Assembly: GCA_963745405.1 (NCBI GenBank)
Contig: CAVUWY010000002.1
Span: 558,001-622,000 of the forward strand
DNA length: 64,000 nucleotides
Origin: C-114 sp963745405
GTDB taxonomy: Bacteria > Chloroflexota > Limnocylindria > Limnocylindrales > CSP1-4
Direction: 5' to 3'
The stretch's first letter is position 1. Each line of letters begins with the position of its first letter. Positions 31,986 through 40,800 of this stretch are shown piece by piece. Both the position numbers and the translations under genes were made by a program. The notes beneath the pieces were generated by a model that ran no database searches, was not told the origin of the DNA, and saw only the letters and a program-made list of their open reading frames with translations.

Positions 31986-33602
31986 ATGACGCCTCCGGCC
32001 ACCAGGCTCGTCGGGTCCCCTCGGCCGGCACTCGTCGCCCTGGCCGGCTCGGCGGTCGCCATCGGGTTGACGACCCTCGTCGCGAACGCCGACCTCGGAG
32101 ATAACGTGAGTCCTGTCTCGACCGCGTTGGATGCCGTCGTCGGGCTGCTATTCCTCGGTGGCGCCGCGGTGGCGCCTGGCCCATGGCGCGCCCGCGCACT
32201 GTTCGGGGCCGTTGGGTTTACGTGGCTGCTCGGCTCGCTCACGCCCGGGATCCCACTCGCCTACGCGGGCGTCCTCTCGGTCGCCCTCGTGACGTTCCCG
32301 GACGGGCGCCCATCGAGCACGCTGCGGTGGCTACTCGTCGCAATGTCGCTGCTGGCGGTCGTGGCAGAGCCAGGCGACGCAGTGCTGGCGTCACTGTTCA
32401 CGGCAATTGCGGTCACGGCTGCGTTCGGTCGTCGCTGGGAGCGCGCGGCCTCGGCCTTCCCGGCGATCGCTGCCGGTGCACTTGGTGGCCTGCTCGCTGC
32501 CCACGCAGTGGTCGAGCACCAGCCGCCGGCCGGGTTCGACGAGGGCATGTGGCTGTTCGCGCAGGAGGCGCTGCTGGTCCTGATCGCCGCCAGCTTCCCA
32601 GTCGCCGCCTGGGCGGTCATTCGCGAACGGGCGATGCTCGCCGACCGACTCCTTGCCGACGAACATCCCGCCGGCCTCGACGGGCTCGCGGTTGTGCTCG
32701 CGACCACGCTCCATGAGCCGCACCTCCGAGTCTTCCGGTGGGACGGCGATGCCGGGTCGTACGTCGACCGTGACGGACGAAGAGCGGTGCTGGGCAATGG
32801 CGTGTCAGTCATCGCCGTCAACGATGGTCACGAACGATTGGCCATCGTGGCGCACGATCGCCCTGCCGCGATGCAGGACCCCGTCGTGGCGCGGGCCGTG
32901 GCCGAGGCGGTGCGCCTCGCCGCCTTGAACGAGCGCTGGCAACAGGCGCTTCGGGTGCAGCTCGCCGAGCTCGAGGCGGCGCGCGCGCGGCTTCTTGCCG
33001 CGACGGACCGCCAACGAGCGGCGATCGCGGTACGCCTGCTGGACGAGGTGGTGCGTCCGATCGAGTCAGGGGTGGCGGCCCTCCACACCATCGACGCGAC
33101 GACTTCGAGCACCGGTCAGTTGACCGGCGGCGCCGACGCACGCGAGGCCCGCGACGCCCTCCGGATCGCGCGCGAGGAGCTGGCGACCTCGATCGAGGAG
33201 ATCCTGTCCCTGACCGACGGCCTGCCCCCCGCAGGATTGGGCGACGGGGGCCTAGTTGCGGCGCTACGCCGGCTCGCCGGCCGGTGCCCGATCCCCGTGA
33301 CACTTACGATGGCACCCGACGCCGCAGCCGATCCAGACCGCGAGACTGCACTGTTCTACGTGTGCTCGGAGGCGCTCGCCAACACGATGAAGCACGCCCG
33401 GGCGAGCCGTGTCTCCATCGACCTCCGGCGCGAGCGCGCCGGCCTCATCCTGGTCATTGCCGATGACGGGGTCGGCGGAGCCTCGGCCGACGGGTTCGGG
33501 CTCCGTGGGCTCGCCGACCGGCTGGCGGCATATGGCGGCAGGCTTCGCGTCGACAGTCCCCCCGGAGCTGGCACGACGCTAACGGCGCGAATCGGCGGCT
33601 AG
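31986..33602 (+). CDS. NarL-type sensor kinase lacking the phospho-acceptor His (intact ATPase)
   Basis: 538 aa from ATG 31986. Residues 15-215 contain about six transmembrane helices. A GAF-less linker and coiled coil (LNERWQQALRVQLAELEAARARLL) lead into the HisKA_3 helix. Here the motif that normally reads (I)ARxLHDxV reads IAVRLLDEVV, with Leu352 at the His position (codons verified at 33049-33051). The HATPase domain is fully conserved: ALFYVCSEALANTMKHA (N box), VIADDGVGGA (G1), GFGLRGLADRLAAYGG (G2) and GAGTTLTARI. It can probably bind ATP but cannot autophosphorylate on the usual residue. Its 3' end meets the binding-protein gene tail-to-tail, sharing CTAG. Neighbouring kinase 35268-36995 shows the opposite loss. 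Confidence 0.88.
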   Translation: MTPPATRLVGSPRPALVALAGSAVAIGLTTLVANADLGDNVSPVSTALDAVVGLLFLGGAAVAPGPWRARALFGAVGFTWLLGSLTPGIPLAYAGVLSVALVTFPDGRPSSTLRWLLVAMSLLAVVAEPGDAVLASLFTAIAVTAAFGRRWERAASAFPAIAAGALGGLLAAHAVVEHQPPAGFDEGMWLFAQEALLVLIAASFPVAAWAVIRERAMLADRLLADEHPAGLDGLAVVLATTLHEPHLRVFRWDGDAGSYVDRDGRRAVLGNGVSVIAVNDGHERLAIVAHDRPAAMQDPVVARAVAEAVRLAALNERWQQALRVQLAELEAARARLLAATDRQRAAIAVRLLDEVVRPIESGVAALHTIDATTSSTGQLTGGADAREARDALRIAREELATSIEEILSLTDGLPPAGLGDGGLVAALRRLAGRCPIPVTLTMAPDAAADPDRETALFYVCSEALANTMKHARASRVSIDLRRERAGLILVIADDGVGGASADGFGLRGLADRLAAYGGRLRVDSPPGAGTTLTARIGG

Positions 33603-35143
33603 TTGACCTTCGTCCAAGGCCGGATGCTGAGATTGTCGATTTCTGGCGCGATGCCGCCGCGGTTGGTGAAGGTCAGCGTGGAGCCTTTCAGCGCCCAGTC
33701 GAGCCAGTACGGGGGCGTGACGTTGCATGCCGATAGCGGGCAGCCCTGGAGCTTCGCCTCCGTCGGCCCGTCGGGCACGAAGTAGACGGTCTGGCCGGTT
33801 CCCCGCAGGAGGCCGGCCTCGACCACGACCGCGGTGTTCGCCGTGATGTTGCCGCAATCGACGCCGGGGTCGGAGATCGCCCGGCAGCTCACCGCGTACG
33901 TGCCGTCCTTGACCGTGAGCGTCCAGGTGCCGGTGAGGCCAAAGTCGTTGCTGATGCCGGCTTTCTCGACATCCGCGATCGTGATCTGGTCCCGGTAGGT
34001 GCCCACTGGGAGCGTTGATACAGCGGTTGGGATCGAGGGCGATGGGCTCGGCGCGGCCACCGTTCGGCAGCTCGCCGGCACATCTGGGACGTCGGTCTCG
34101 GGGTGCCGGGCGGCGATCGCCTGGATCTTTGCCAGCAAGGGGCCGTTTATGGAGTCGGCCGCCAGCGCGCTGATGACCGGGGTCACGGCGGCGTGGAGGG
34201 CCGCCAGTTGCGAAGAGCTTGCGTCGACGAAGCTGACGCCGGCATCGCACAGCAGCCTAGCAGCGGTCGTCTCGTCGTAGGTCGCGTCGACAGACGCCTT
34301 GACGCCGGCGGCCGCCGCGTCCTGGACCCAGCTGCGCTGCTGGTCGGTCAGCGAGTCCCAGCGCTTCTGGCTCAGCGAGAGCACGAACACCTTGGGCCAC
34401 AACACGACGTTGGCGGTCACGTACGGAGCCTCGGTCGTGTACCCGTTGAGCGCGTATTGATTGATGTCGAACTCGGCTCCGCGAAGCTGCCCGGACGCGA
34501 TCTTGTCGGTCCAATCCGAGCCGACCTCCACGGGGCTGCCGCCGAGTGCCCGGATGGTGTCGTCCTGGACCGGCGAGTTGAGCGACCGGAACGAGATCCC
34601 CTGCCAGTCAGCCGGATCAAGCAGGGGGCCTTTCGCCGCGAACGGTCTGCGCAGCGGGCCGACGGCGAGCCCGAGCCCGACCACGCCGGTCCCGTGCAAT
34701 TGCGCGAGCAGCTCTGTGCCGACCGGCCCCGACACGAGGTCCTTCTCGGCCGCATAGCTGGTAAGGGTCATCGGGGCCTCGACGGCGCCCAGACCACGGA
34801 CCCCTGCGTTGGCGAATGCGCGGACCGATGGAAACCCTCCATCGAGCTCGCCCGAGATGATCGCGTGGACGAGCTTGGTCTCCGAGTCCGCCCCGCCTCC
34901 CGCGTAGTTGGTGCTGAGGTCAGCCTTGATCCGGCCGCCGGACACGGATTCGAGGCTGTCGAGGAACATCTTGGGACCCGGGGCCAGGTACTGCACCTTG
35001 GACGTGTCGTTCTCCGCCATGTGCAGGACCAGGGTCTGTGAACCGGCCTTGTCGACAATCGCCGGCGGCGGCTGGCCCCCACATCCGGCGAGAGTGACGC
35101 CCAAAGCCAGGATCGTGACGACACGGATCGATCGCCTGTTCAT
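33599..35143 (-). CDS. TRAP-type (DctP-like) substrate-binding lipoprotein with extra C-terminal domain
   Basis: 514 aa. Lipoprotein signal: IRVVTILALGVTLAGCGG (lipobox LAGC). Residues 35-335 follow the DctP fold: GPKMFLDSLESVSGGRIKADL, ISGELDGGFPSVRAFANAGV, GLGLAVGPLRRPFAAKGPLLDPADWQGISFRSL, ALGGSPVEVG, NGYTTEAPYVTANVVLWPKVFVLSLSQKRWDSLTDQQR. After a Pro/Ser linker (VAAPSPSPSIPTAVS) there is a unique domain of about 130 aa (LPVGTYRDQITIADVEKAG... GTWTLTVKDGTYAVSCRA) containing three more Cys. No TRAP membrane subunits (DctQ/DctM) are nearby. Lying between two sensor kinases, it could be a periplasmic sensory receptor rather than a transport protein. AGGAGA precedes the ATG. Confidence 0.85.
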   Translation of the reverse strand: MNRRSIRVVTILALGVTLAGCGGQPPPAIVDKAGSQTLVLHMAENDTSKVQYLAPGPKMFLDSLESVSGGRIKADLSTNYAGGGADSETKLVHAIISGELDGGFPSVRAFANAGVRGLGAVEAPMTLTSYAAEKDLVSGPVGTELLAQLHGTGVVGLGLAVGPLRRPFAAKGPLLDPADWQGISFRSLNSPVQDDTIRALGGSPVEVGSDWTDKIASGQLRGAEFDINQYALNGYTTEAPYVTANVVLWPKVFVLSLSQKRWDSLTDQQRSWVQDAAAAGVKASVDATYDETTAARLLCDAGVSFVDASSSQLAALHAAVTPVISALAADSINGPLLAKIQAIAARHPETDVPDVPASCRTVAAPSPSPSIPTAVSTLPVGTYRDQITIADVEKAGISNDFGLTGTWTLTVKDGTYAVSCRAISDPGVDCGNITANTAVVVEAGLLRGTGQTVYFVPDGPTEAKLQGCPLSACNVTPPYWLDWALKGSTLTFTNRGGIAPEIDNLSIRPWTKVN

Positions 35144-35267
35144 TCGCGCTTCTCCTGCGCCTGCTAGACAGACGGAGGCTAGCGGCCGGGACCGCCTCGA
35201 CCCAGCGGGCTGACTCGGCTCTCACTGTGGACAACACGGGTGTCCGACCAGCATCCCCCCGCGCACA

Positions 35268-36995
35268 ATGCCACGCATGGCAAGCGCCGTCAGGCCGCTG
35301 GTCCCACGCGCCCCGCGGCCGGTCGGGCCGGCGGCCGCTGCGCTGTCGGTGACGGTGCTCATGCTGACGGTGGCCGTGTCGTCGCCGTCGTACCAGACGT
35401 CACCCTTTGAGCAGGCGCTCCCCGATTGGCTCGTCGGGCTCGGCATCGCCGCGGGCGCCGCGCTCGCGGCGGCATGCTGGGTTGAGCGTGACGCACGGCC
35501 GGCCGTCGCCGTCGGTCTGACCGTCACAGCCGTCGCCCTATTCGTCCCGATGTGGGCCGGGTGGTCCTGGCTGCCGGCGGCCGCCCAGGCGTGGGCGCTG
35601 GCGGTTGCGCCTCTCGCCGTCGCTGGGGCGGCGCAGGTCGGGATGCGGTGGTCGCGTGACCGGCCGGCGTCGCTGGCGCTCCGCGTCGTGTGGGCGCTGA
35701 CGATCGCGGCCGTCGTCGTCCACGCGACTGGGTACGACCCGCTGGCGGATCCGGACTGCACCCGGACATGCGCCGAGGCCCTGCCCATGGCCGCGGGGCT
35801 GGTCTCGACGCAGACGTCCCTCGCGATCGTGACCGCGCTGATCGCGGTCGCGGGCGTCGTCGCAGCGATCGGGCTAGCGCCAGCCTTCGCATCCGGCAGG
35901 CCTCGCGGGATCGTCCTCGCGTCGCTGATCGCCGTCGGCCTGCTCGTGTGGCCGTGGATCGTCCGGGCTCTCACACCGACGAGTCCGCCCTCGCCGACCG
36001 ATCAGATCTGGCCGGGCGCCGTCGCCGGTCTGATCCTCGGGGCAGCGCCGATGGTAGCGACACTCCGTGTGCGCGAGATCCGGGGTGATATGCAGCGACT
36101 GGTCGGCCAGCTCTCGGGATCCGGTTCGACGGGCAACCCAGCCTTCGACACCCCGTGGGGAATTGAGTTCGCCGTCCCGGGCGACGATCGGTGGGTGGAC
36201 GCGGTTGGCGACCCGATCGAACGCGAGGCCGAATCCCGCCGTTCGGTGGTGGTGTCCGACGCCGCCGGACCCGTGCTCCGGCTCCGGCTCGGCCCAGGCG
36301 ACGATCCCGGCGACATCCTGGCCGCTCTCACGCCTGCCACGATGTTTGCGCTGCGCAACGCGCGCCTGGCGGCCGTGAGTCGGGCGCGGTTGGCAGAGGT
36401 GCGGGCCTCGCAGCGGCGCATCGTGGCGGCCTCGGACGCAGAACGGGAGCGGATCGAGCGCGACCTGCACGATGGCGCGCAACAGCGCCTGGTCAGTGCG
36501 GCGTTCCATTTGAGCCTCGCGCGCCATCGGCTACCGGTGTCCGACGGCGCGGCAGATGCCGGGCTGGCGGACGCCGACGCCGCGCTCCGCGGAGCGCTCG
36601 CGCGGCTCCGAACCCTTGGCCACGGCATCTTCCCCGCCGTACTCACGGTCGAGGGACTCGCCGCCGCATTGGAGGACCTCGCTCGCGACAGCGAGGTCCC
36701 AACCACCCTGGACGTGCCCGACCTGGACCTGGACCGCGACGTCGCGGCCGCTGCTTATGCCGTGGTGGCTGCGGCTTTCGCGGCCGCCGCGCGGGCGGGC
36801 GCGTCCTCGACAGCCGTTTCGGCATCGATCGTCGACGGTAGCCTCCGCCTCGTCGTGCGGTTGAGCGGCGACGCCATCGAGGCGCATGCTGACTTCGTCG
36901 ATGTTGCCGATCGCGTCGGCGCCCTCGGCGGCCACCTCGTCCTCGAATTGGTCGAGAGCGGCGTCCGGGTGAGTGCGGAGGTCCCGTGCGCGTAG
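35268..36995 (+). CDS. NarL-type sensor kinase with intact His but degenerate ATP-binding domain
   Basis: 575 aa from ATG 35268 (35277 is an alternative). About eight hydrophobic helices at 20-265, with a Cys pair in one outer loop (DPDCTRTCAEALP). A linker and the HisKA_3 helix follow: ASDAERERIERDLHDGAQQRLVS, with His401 intact. The expected HATPase motifs are lost: the N box, normally (A)EALTNxxKHA, reads AAAFAAAARAGAS; the G1 DDGxGG is replaced by LSGDAIEAHA; the G2 GxGLxG is replaced by ADFVDVADRV. The fold ending GALGGHLVLE...GVRVSAEVP remains recognisable. It can be phosphorylated but probably cannot bind ATP. Its stop overlaps the response-regulator start by 10 bp, so the regulator is its direct partner. 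Confidence 0.88.
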   Translation: MPRMASAVRPLVPRAPRPVGPAAAALSVTVLMLTVAVSSPSYQTSPFEQALPDWLVGLGIAAGAALAAACWVERDARPAVAVGLTVTAVALFVPMWAGWSWLPAAAQAWALAVAPLAVAGAAQVGMRWSRDRPASLALRVVWALTIAAVVVHATGYDPLADPDCTRTCAEALPMAAGLVSTQTSLAIVTALIAVAGVVAAIGLAPAFASGRPRGIVLASLIAVGLLVWPWIVRALTPTSPPSPTDQIWPGAVAGLILGAAPMVATLRVREIRGDMQRLVGQLSGSGSTGNPAFDTPWGIEFAVPGDDRWVDAVGDPIEREAESRRSVVVSDAAGPVLRLRLGPGDDPGDILAALTPATMFALRNARLAAVSRARLAEVRASQRRIVAASDAERERIERDLHDGAQQRLVSAAFHLSLARHRLPVSDGAADAGLADADAALRGALARLRTLGHGIFPAVLTVEGLAAALEDLARDSEVPTTLDVPDLDLDRDVAAAAYAVVAAAFAAAARAGASSTAVSASIVDGSLRLVVRLSGDAIEAHADFVDVADRVGALGGHLVLELVESGVRVSAEVPCA

Positions 36996-37630
36996 TCATC
37001 GCCGACGATGTGATGCTCGTGCGCTCGGGCCTGGCCAGGCTACTCGGCGACGCGGGGGTCGAGGTCGTCGGCGAGGCGGCCGATGTGGACGGGCTGTTGG
37101 CCCTTGTCGCGCGCCAGCAGCCGGAGGTTGCCGTTGTCGACATCCGTATGCCACCGACGCACAGCGACGAGGGCCTGGTCGCGGCCCGCCGGATCCGCGA
37201 CGACTACCCGTCGACTGCGGTCGTGCTGCTCAGCCAGTACCTCGAGCCGCGGTATGCGGAGCGCCTCCTGGCCGACCAGCCGGGCGGCCTCGGCTACCTG
37301 CTCAAGGAGCGCGTCTCGAACATCGCGGTACTGGTTGACGCCCTGCGCCGCGTCGCCGAGGGCGAGTGCGTCATCGATCCGACGATCGTCGCCCGGCTGA
37401 TGCGTGGCCGGCGCCAGGATTCGCCGCTCGGGCGGCTCACCGGGCGGGAACGCGACATCCTCGCGCTGATGGCCGAGGGACGCTCGAACGCAGGGATCGC
37501 TCACGAACTCGGGATAAGCGAGCGGACGGTCGAGGCTGCGACGGCCGTTGTGTTCCAGAAGCTCGACCTGGAGCCGTCACCGGACCTCAACCGCCGCGTG
37601 CTCGCCGTACTGACGCTGCTGCGCCGCTGA
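36986..37630 (+). CDS. LuxR/NarL-family response regulator
   Basis: 214 aa from a GTG at 36986, overlapping the kinase gene by 10 bp. Receiver domain: VIADDVMLVRSGLARLL (acidic pocket Asp7/8), VVDIRMPP with phospho-Asp52, and LLKERV (Lys107). A linker leads to the LuxR-type HTH at about 148-212: LTGRERDILALMAEGRSNAGIAHELGISERTVEAATAVVFQKLDL. All signalling residues are present. It should take phosphate from His401 of the upstream kinase. Target genes are not shown; it could act on its own operon or on the divergent binding-protein gene. Confidence 0.95.
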   Translation: MRVVIADDVMLVRSGLARLLGDAGVEVVGEAADVDGLLALVARQQPEVAVVDIRMPPTHSDEGLVAARRIRDDYPSTAVVLLSQYLEPRYAERLLADQPGGLGYLLKERVSNIAVLVDALRRVAEGECVIDPTIVARLMRGRRQDSPLGRLTGRERDILALMAEGRSNAGIAHELGISERTVEAATAVVFQKLDLEPSPDLNRRVLAVLTLLRR

Positions 37631-37808
37631 CCATGGCTCCGCTTCTTGGAGAGCGGCCCGGGCCGTCGCTGACTGAGTCGAACGAGGTTCGAGTCGGCCG
37701 AGGGACGCTTGGCCAGGCGCGTCAGATGCGAGGTCGTCGTATTCGCTGGCGAAACAGCACCGGGCGCTGCTCAGCAGCGTCAACGCCAGGCACCACGTCG
37801 TGGTCGGC

Positions 37809-40800
37809 TCAGCCCAGCCGGCGCATCCCGGCATGACCGAGCTGGCGGACGCCGGTCGGCGGCTCGGGCCCACCGGCCGTGGCGGCCGCCTCCGGTAGCG
37901 CCCGCGCCGCGTGGGCGACGATGTTGACGACGTTGCCCTCCCGCTGGAGCTCTCCGTCGACGAGCAGCAGGGCGTGGCGGCGGACGACGGTGCGGAGCCG
38001 AGCCCACGTGTCCGGCCACAGGGTGACATTGGCCATCCCGGTCTCGTCCTCGAGGGCGAGGAAGACCGTCCCCCGGGCGGTCATCGGGTGCTGGCGGGTG
38101 ACGACGAGACCGCCGATCCGGACCCGGCCGGGTCGTCGCTCGGCGAGGGCGGCATTCGTCACGGCCCCGAGCCGCTCGAGCGCGGGCCGGAACAGGCCGA
38201 CGACCTGGCGACGGGCGTCGAGCCCGATCACCGCGTAGGAATCACCCAGCCGTTCCGTCTCGGACAGCCCGGGGAGTGGTGGCGCATCGGTGGCCGGCAG
38301 GCGGAGGTCGGCGGGCCGGCCGGCTGCCCGCCGCGCCACCCTCGCGGCCGCTCGTCCCTTCGTGGCGCCGGCTACTTCGCGGAGCTGCCACAGGAGCTCC
38401 CGCCGCGGACGCCCGAGTGAGTCGAGACCCCCGACCCGGATCAGTCGCTCGATGACCTCCTCGGCGAACCCGGTCCGTTCGACGACGTCGGCGAGATCGC
38501 GGTACGCCCCTCGGGCGAGCTCGGCATCGAGCCGTTCGGCCTGCTCCTTGCCGATCCCCTTCACGAGCCCGAGCCCGAGCCGGACCCCCCAGCCCGGTGC
38601 GCTCTCCGCCGCCCATCGACCGCGGGCCGCGGCCGACGGCATGACGCAGGCGGGCGAGAGGACCGGAGCGGGCCGCCGGTCGATTCCCACGCCCGGCGGC
38701 AGCGGCTCGCCGTCGAGCGCGGTCCGCGCCGAGGCAGTTCGGGCGTCGACCGCGCGGCTATCCGCACCATGATTAGCAGGCGCGTTATGGAGTCGATCTG
38801 CCGATGCCCGGGGCGTCCGACCGCGATCTGAATGGTCGGATGCCGCACGGATCGAGCTGGCGACCTGCGCCGTCGGTCGGGCACGAGCTTCGTCGGCGGA
38901 CTGCAAGGCCGGCGCGACCCCCGGATGAGCGCTCGCTAGTACCGGGGTGGATATCTGGGCCACAGAGGGAACGCCCGTTGCTGCGGCACTCCCCGGCATC
39001 GCCCAGCCCGGCCGGCCGACCCACTCGGTCGTCGTCCGGAAGGCACTCGCGTTGATATCGACCGGGAGGACGGCCACCCCATGGCGCTTGGCGTCGTTGA
39101 CGAGCACCTCGACCGGGTAGAAGCCCATCGGCTGGGCGTTGATGAGCCCGACGACGAACTGGGCCGGGTAGAACAGCTTGAGGAACGACGACTCGTAGGC
39201 GGTCCGGGCGAACGCGGCGGCATGGCTCTTGGCGAAGCCGAAGCTGGCGAACGCGGCGACCTGGCGGAACAGCTCCTCGGCCATCGGTTCGTCCATGCCA
39301 GGCTGGCGAAGGCAGCCGTCGACGAAGCGGCGGTGGAGCTTCTCCATCTCCTTCGACGAGCGCCACGTCCCCATCGCCCGGCGGAAGCCGTCCGAGTCGG
39401 CCGGGCTGAAGCCGGCGACATCGATGGCGATCCGCATGACCTGCTCCTGGTAGAGGATCACGCCCATGCTGTCGGCGAGGATCGGCTCGAGCGTGGGGTG
39501 GAGGTAGGTCACCGGCTCGAGGCCTTGCTTGCGGCGCAGGTAGGGGTGGACGGCATTGCCCTGGATGGGGCCCGGCCGGATGATCGCGACCTCGACCACC
39601 AGGTCGTCGAGGTTCCGTGGCCGGCTCTTCGGCAGGGTCTGCATCTGGGCCCGGCTCTCGACCTGGAAGACGCCGACCGTGTCGGCCGCCTGGAGCATCG
39701 CGAAGACCTCCGGGATGTCCTCCGGCAATCGGTCGAGATCGACGCACGTCGCGCAGTCGTGCTCGATGAGCTGGAGCGTCTCGTCGATGGCGGCGAGCAT
39801 CCCGAGGCCGAGCAGGTCGAGCTTGATGAGCTTGAGGGTCTCGACGTCGCGCTTGTCGAACTGGACGACGACCCGATCGGCCATCGTCGCCCGCTCGAGC
39901 GGGGCGATGTCGATGAGCGGCGCGGCGGTGACGAGCATCCCCCCGCTGTGGATGCTCAGGTGGCGGGGGAACCCGTCGATGCGGGCGCAGAACTCGAGCC
40001 AGCGCTCCCAGTCGGACAGGTCGCGGGTGCTGCCGCCGCGGGCCTGGGGAGCCGGCTGCGGCTCGACCCGGGCCACCGACGAATGCGACTCCTCGCCGCT
40101 TCGGCCAGCGCCCCGGTCCGCACTCGGGGCGCCATTCCGGTCGCCGCCTCGACCCATCGTCGCAGTTCGCGGTGCCGGCGGATCCCAGTGGTTCGGCCGA
40201 CCGAGCCGATCGGTCCGCCGACCCGGCGGCTCGAGCACACCGGACTCGGGGTCGATCCGCCGCCCGTCGACCATCCCGGGCGGAACCGACCCTCCGTCGT
40301 CGGTCCGATAGCCCGTCCCCCGTCCCGCCCGGAGCCAGGCCACGCTGGCCGGCGTATCGCCCGGCCCACCCTCATCGTCGCCCTCGCCACCCGCCCGGAT
40401 CGCCGGCGGTGAGGCCGGCGCCTCCTCCCACATCCCCGACCGGCCCGGACCGATCATCTGCTCGCCGTGAGGTGCGTCGTGCCAAACACCATCCACGGTG
40501 GTGCTAACCACGGGCGAAGTGCCATCTCGTGCGTGCCGTACCACCCCAGGTGGTATCCGGTGCGGGGCGGCCCCTGTTTCGGTGGTTACCACCATCGCCG
40601 GTGGTATCCGGTGCGAACCGGGGCCCGCCGAACCGCCACTACTCGCCGGACGGCCGACCGAGCCACGGCCACCCGCCGCGAGCTGGCCCATCCGGTCGGT
40701 GAGGCCGCGCTCACCGGATCGCGCCGCGGCAGCCGTTTCGGGTGGTTCCTCCACCGGCCGCCGAAAGAACTGCCCGAAGCCACCCTCCGCCTCGAGGTCG

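Noticed and set aside
31986..33602. A sequencing error as the cause of the missing His in kinase A
   Set aside because: The frame is intact, the surrounding helix residues differ from consensus in other places too, and the change CTG for CAC/CAT needs two base changes.
37577..38029. Minus-strand frame across the end of the response-regulator gene and dnaE2
   Set aside because: It is out of frame with dnaE2 and has no motif; treated as a shadow.
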